From the NCBI GenBank assembly GCA_016926155.1, contig JAFGPC010000065.1, forward strand, positions 1-63,278: 63,278 nt of DNA. The letters are read 5' to 3'. Origin of the DNA: Sedimentisphaerales bacterium. GTDB lineage: Bacteria; Planctomycetota; Phycisphaerae; Sedimentisphaerales; Anaerohalosphaeraceae. The position numbers were made by a program, and so were the translations under genes. Positions 62,670 through 63,278 of the stretch are shown here, piece by piece; position 1 is the first letter of the stretch, and each line of letters starts with the position of its first letter. Below the pieces are notes generated by a model. The model worked only from the letters and a program-made list of their open reading frames with translations, was not told the origin of the DNA and made no database searches.

Positions 62670-62801
62670 GTAATAAATGGCTGTTTTTTTAGCTACATCC
62701 GGATGATTCTTAGCCCAAATGGTTCGCCATTGGTTTTTACAGGTCCGGATTGTCAGGGGATTTGTTCTAGGCGTGTAATTTATCGTTTTAATTCTGAAAG
62801 C

Positions 62802-63191
62802 TTATATAAAGTTTCTTATTGCTCTTTCTCTGATCCTTCATGTTCTCCTTAATACCTACAGAAAACAGCCCTATTAAAATGTTTTTCTGAAATGGAATGA
62901 TAATTACCTGTAGGTAGAACAGTACCAAAAGAACAAAGAGTAATCGAAAATAAATTCATATGCAGATTATTTTCTCATAATGTGCACACGTCCATTGAAT
63001 AATGGCATAATGAGGACAGTTTGAGGACAGTGGGCCAGTTAAAAATAGTGAAGAACCCGCAAGTGCTTGAATTACAAGAAGTTATAGACGTGTTTTTAGC
63101 AATTCAAAAAAAGGGCGTAGAATGCTATACTCTCTTTGTGGTATATCGTAACTGCTTTATTTAAAACAAGTTATGAAGCAATATAAAGAAG
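62802..63191. other. 390-nt AT-rich noncoding tail
   Basis: No gene seen. Features: inverted repeat TACCTACAG (62853-62861) with CTGTAGGTA (62908-62916), the second itself part of a TACCT-gt-AGGTA palindrome (62905-62916); a tandem TGAGGACAGT repeat at 63011-63020 and 63022-63031. Confidence 0.45.
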
Positions 63192-63278
63192 CGGAGAGGG
63201 CGGGATTCGAACCCGCGGTAGGGACAAGCCCTACACAGCCTTTCCAAGGCTGCTCGATAAGCCACTCCGACACCTCTC
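63192..63278 (-). tRNA. tRNA-Ser (GGA), 5' base cut by window end
   Basis: Reverse-strand cloverleaf with long variable arm (class II). Anticodon arm GCAGCC-TTGGAAA-GGCTGT gives anticodon GGA; T-arm GCGGG/CCCGC with TTCGAAT. Acceptor 3' strand CCTCTCC pairs with GGAGAGG, whose first G is beyond the window edge. Confidence 0.93.

Larger units (their letters stand above)
60291..63191. mobile_element. tRNA-Val-integrated element (right end not found)
   Basis: The left junction is inside tRNA-Val, where the integrase ends. Integrase, zinc-finger-like protein, small repeat-carrying gene and an AT-rich tail follow. No second copy of the tRNA 3' end is visible before the partial tRNA-Ser at 63192, so the right boundary is unknown and the element could be degenerate or extend past the window. 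Confidence 0.45.

Noticed and set aside
63001-63191. attR site of the element
   Set aside because: I looked for a copy of the tRNA-Val 3' end and found none in this stretch.

Overview
The window reads as chromosome of an anaerobic, polysaccharide-degrading planctomycete, most likely class Phycisphaerae (Sedimentisphaerales-like). The support is indirect but consistent: a giant secreted protein ending in the paired EF-hand/dockerin-like tail common in that group, many secreted glycoside-hydrolase-like proteins, a Tat-exported Gfo/Idh/MocA oxidoreductase, a DUF1080-like protein, a planctomycete-type tyrosine integrase, a bacterial topoisomerase VI B subunit, and a complete oxygen-defence set of a strict anaerobe (rubrerythrins, rubredoxin, superoxide reductase, flavodiiron protein).

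Layout. 0-9.2 kb: HAD phosphatase, two small envelope/secreted proteins, a 1672-residue gingipain-like (C25) secreted protein and a Tat-exported oxidoreductase. 9.2-15 kb (minus strand): CDF transporter, phosphohexomutase, topoisomerase VI subunit B in one tight run, preceded by serA. 15-18.7 kb: lipoprotein, DUF2752 protein, inositol-phosphatase family enzyme and a secreted Q-rich protein. 18.7-25.2 kb: the tryptophan operon trpL-trpE-G-D-F-B-A plus a VOC protein, headed by a textbook ribosome-mediated attenuator. 25.2-30.5 kb: mscL, rnpA, a MerR regulator coupled to an MlaD/MCE protein, a GH32 enzyme, a guanylate-kinase-like protein. 31-38 kb (minus): a four-gene run of three secreted glycosidase-like proteins and a quinone-reductase-like enzyme. 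38-46.5 kb: pentapeptide/potassium channel, PfkB kinase, lipid kinase, TerB-like protein, FAD oxidoreductase, ABC-2-like permease, SO_0444/ArsP-like permease. 46.6-53 kb (minus): perR-rubrerythrin-tpx-flavodiiron-superoxide reductase-ferritin-ferritin-like-rubredoxin-zwf. 53.3-60 kb: a DUF1080-like protein, an AT-rich two-gene island (tandem-HTH protein plus HEPN-like protein), M48 protease, rsmH, HNH nuclease, EEP hydrolase. 60.2 kb to the end: tRNA-Val with an integrase converging into its 3' end, two small element genes, an iteron-like repeat array and a partial tRNA-Ser.

How the parts work together. The trp genes form one transcript that can be switched in its leader: three consecutive Trp codons sit in the same RNA segment that competes for pairing with the terminator. 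The oxygen-defence genes form a reduction chain: NADPH made by glucose-6-phosphate dehydrogenase could feed rubredoxin, which donates to flavodiiron protein, superoxide reductase and rubrerythrins, while ferritins store released iron; a Fur/PerR-type regulator at the head of the run and two related AT-rich operator-like palindromes suggest common control. The 31-38 kb run and the GH32 gene point to complex-carbohydrate use.

The best candidates for something undescribed are (i) the trp attenuator with identical 8-nt switch segments in a planctomycete and a probable leaderless leader peptide, (ii) the AT-rich HTH/HEPN gene pair at 54.1-55.8 kb, which resembles an abortive-infection or toxin-type module, and (iii) the 23-bp iteron-like array lying in the small element gene at 62.5 kb. 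All calls were made by reading the sequence; no database search was run.
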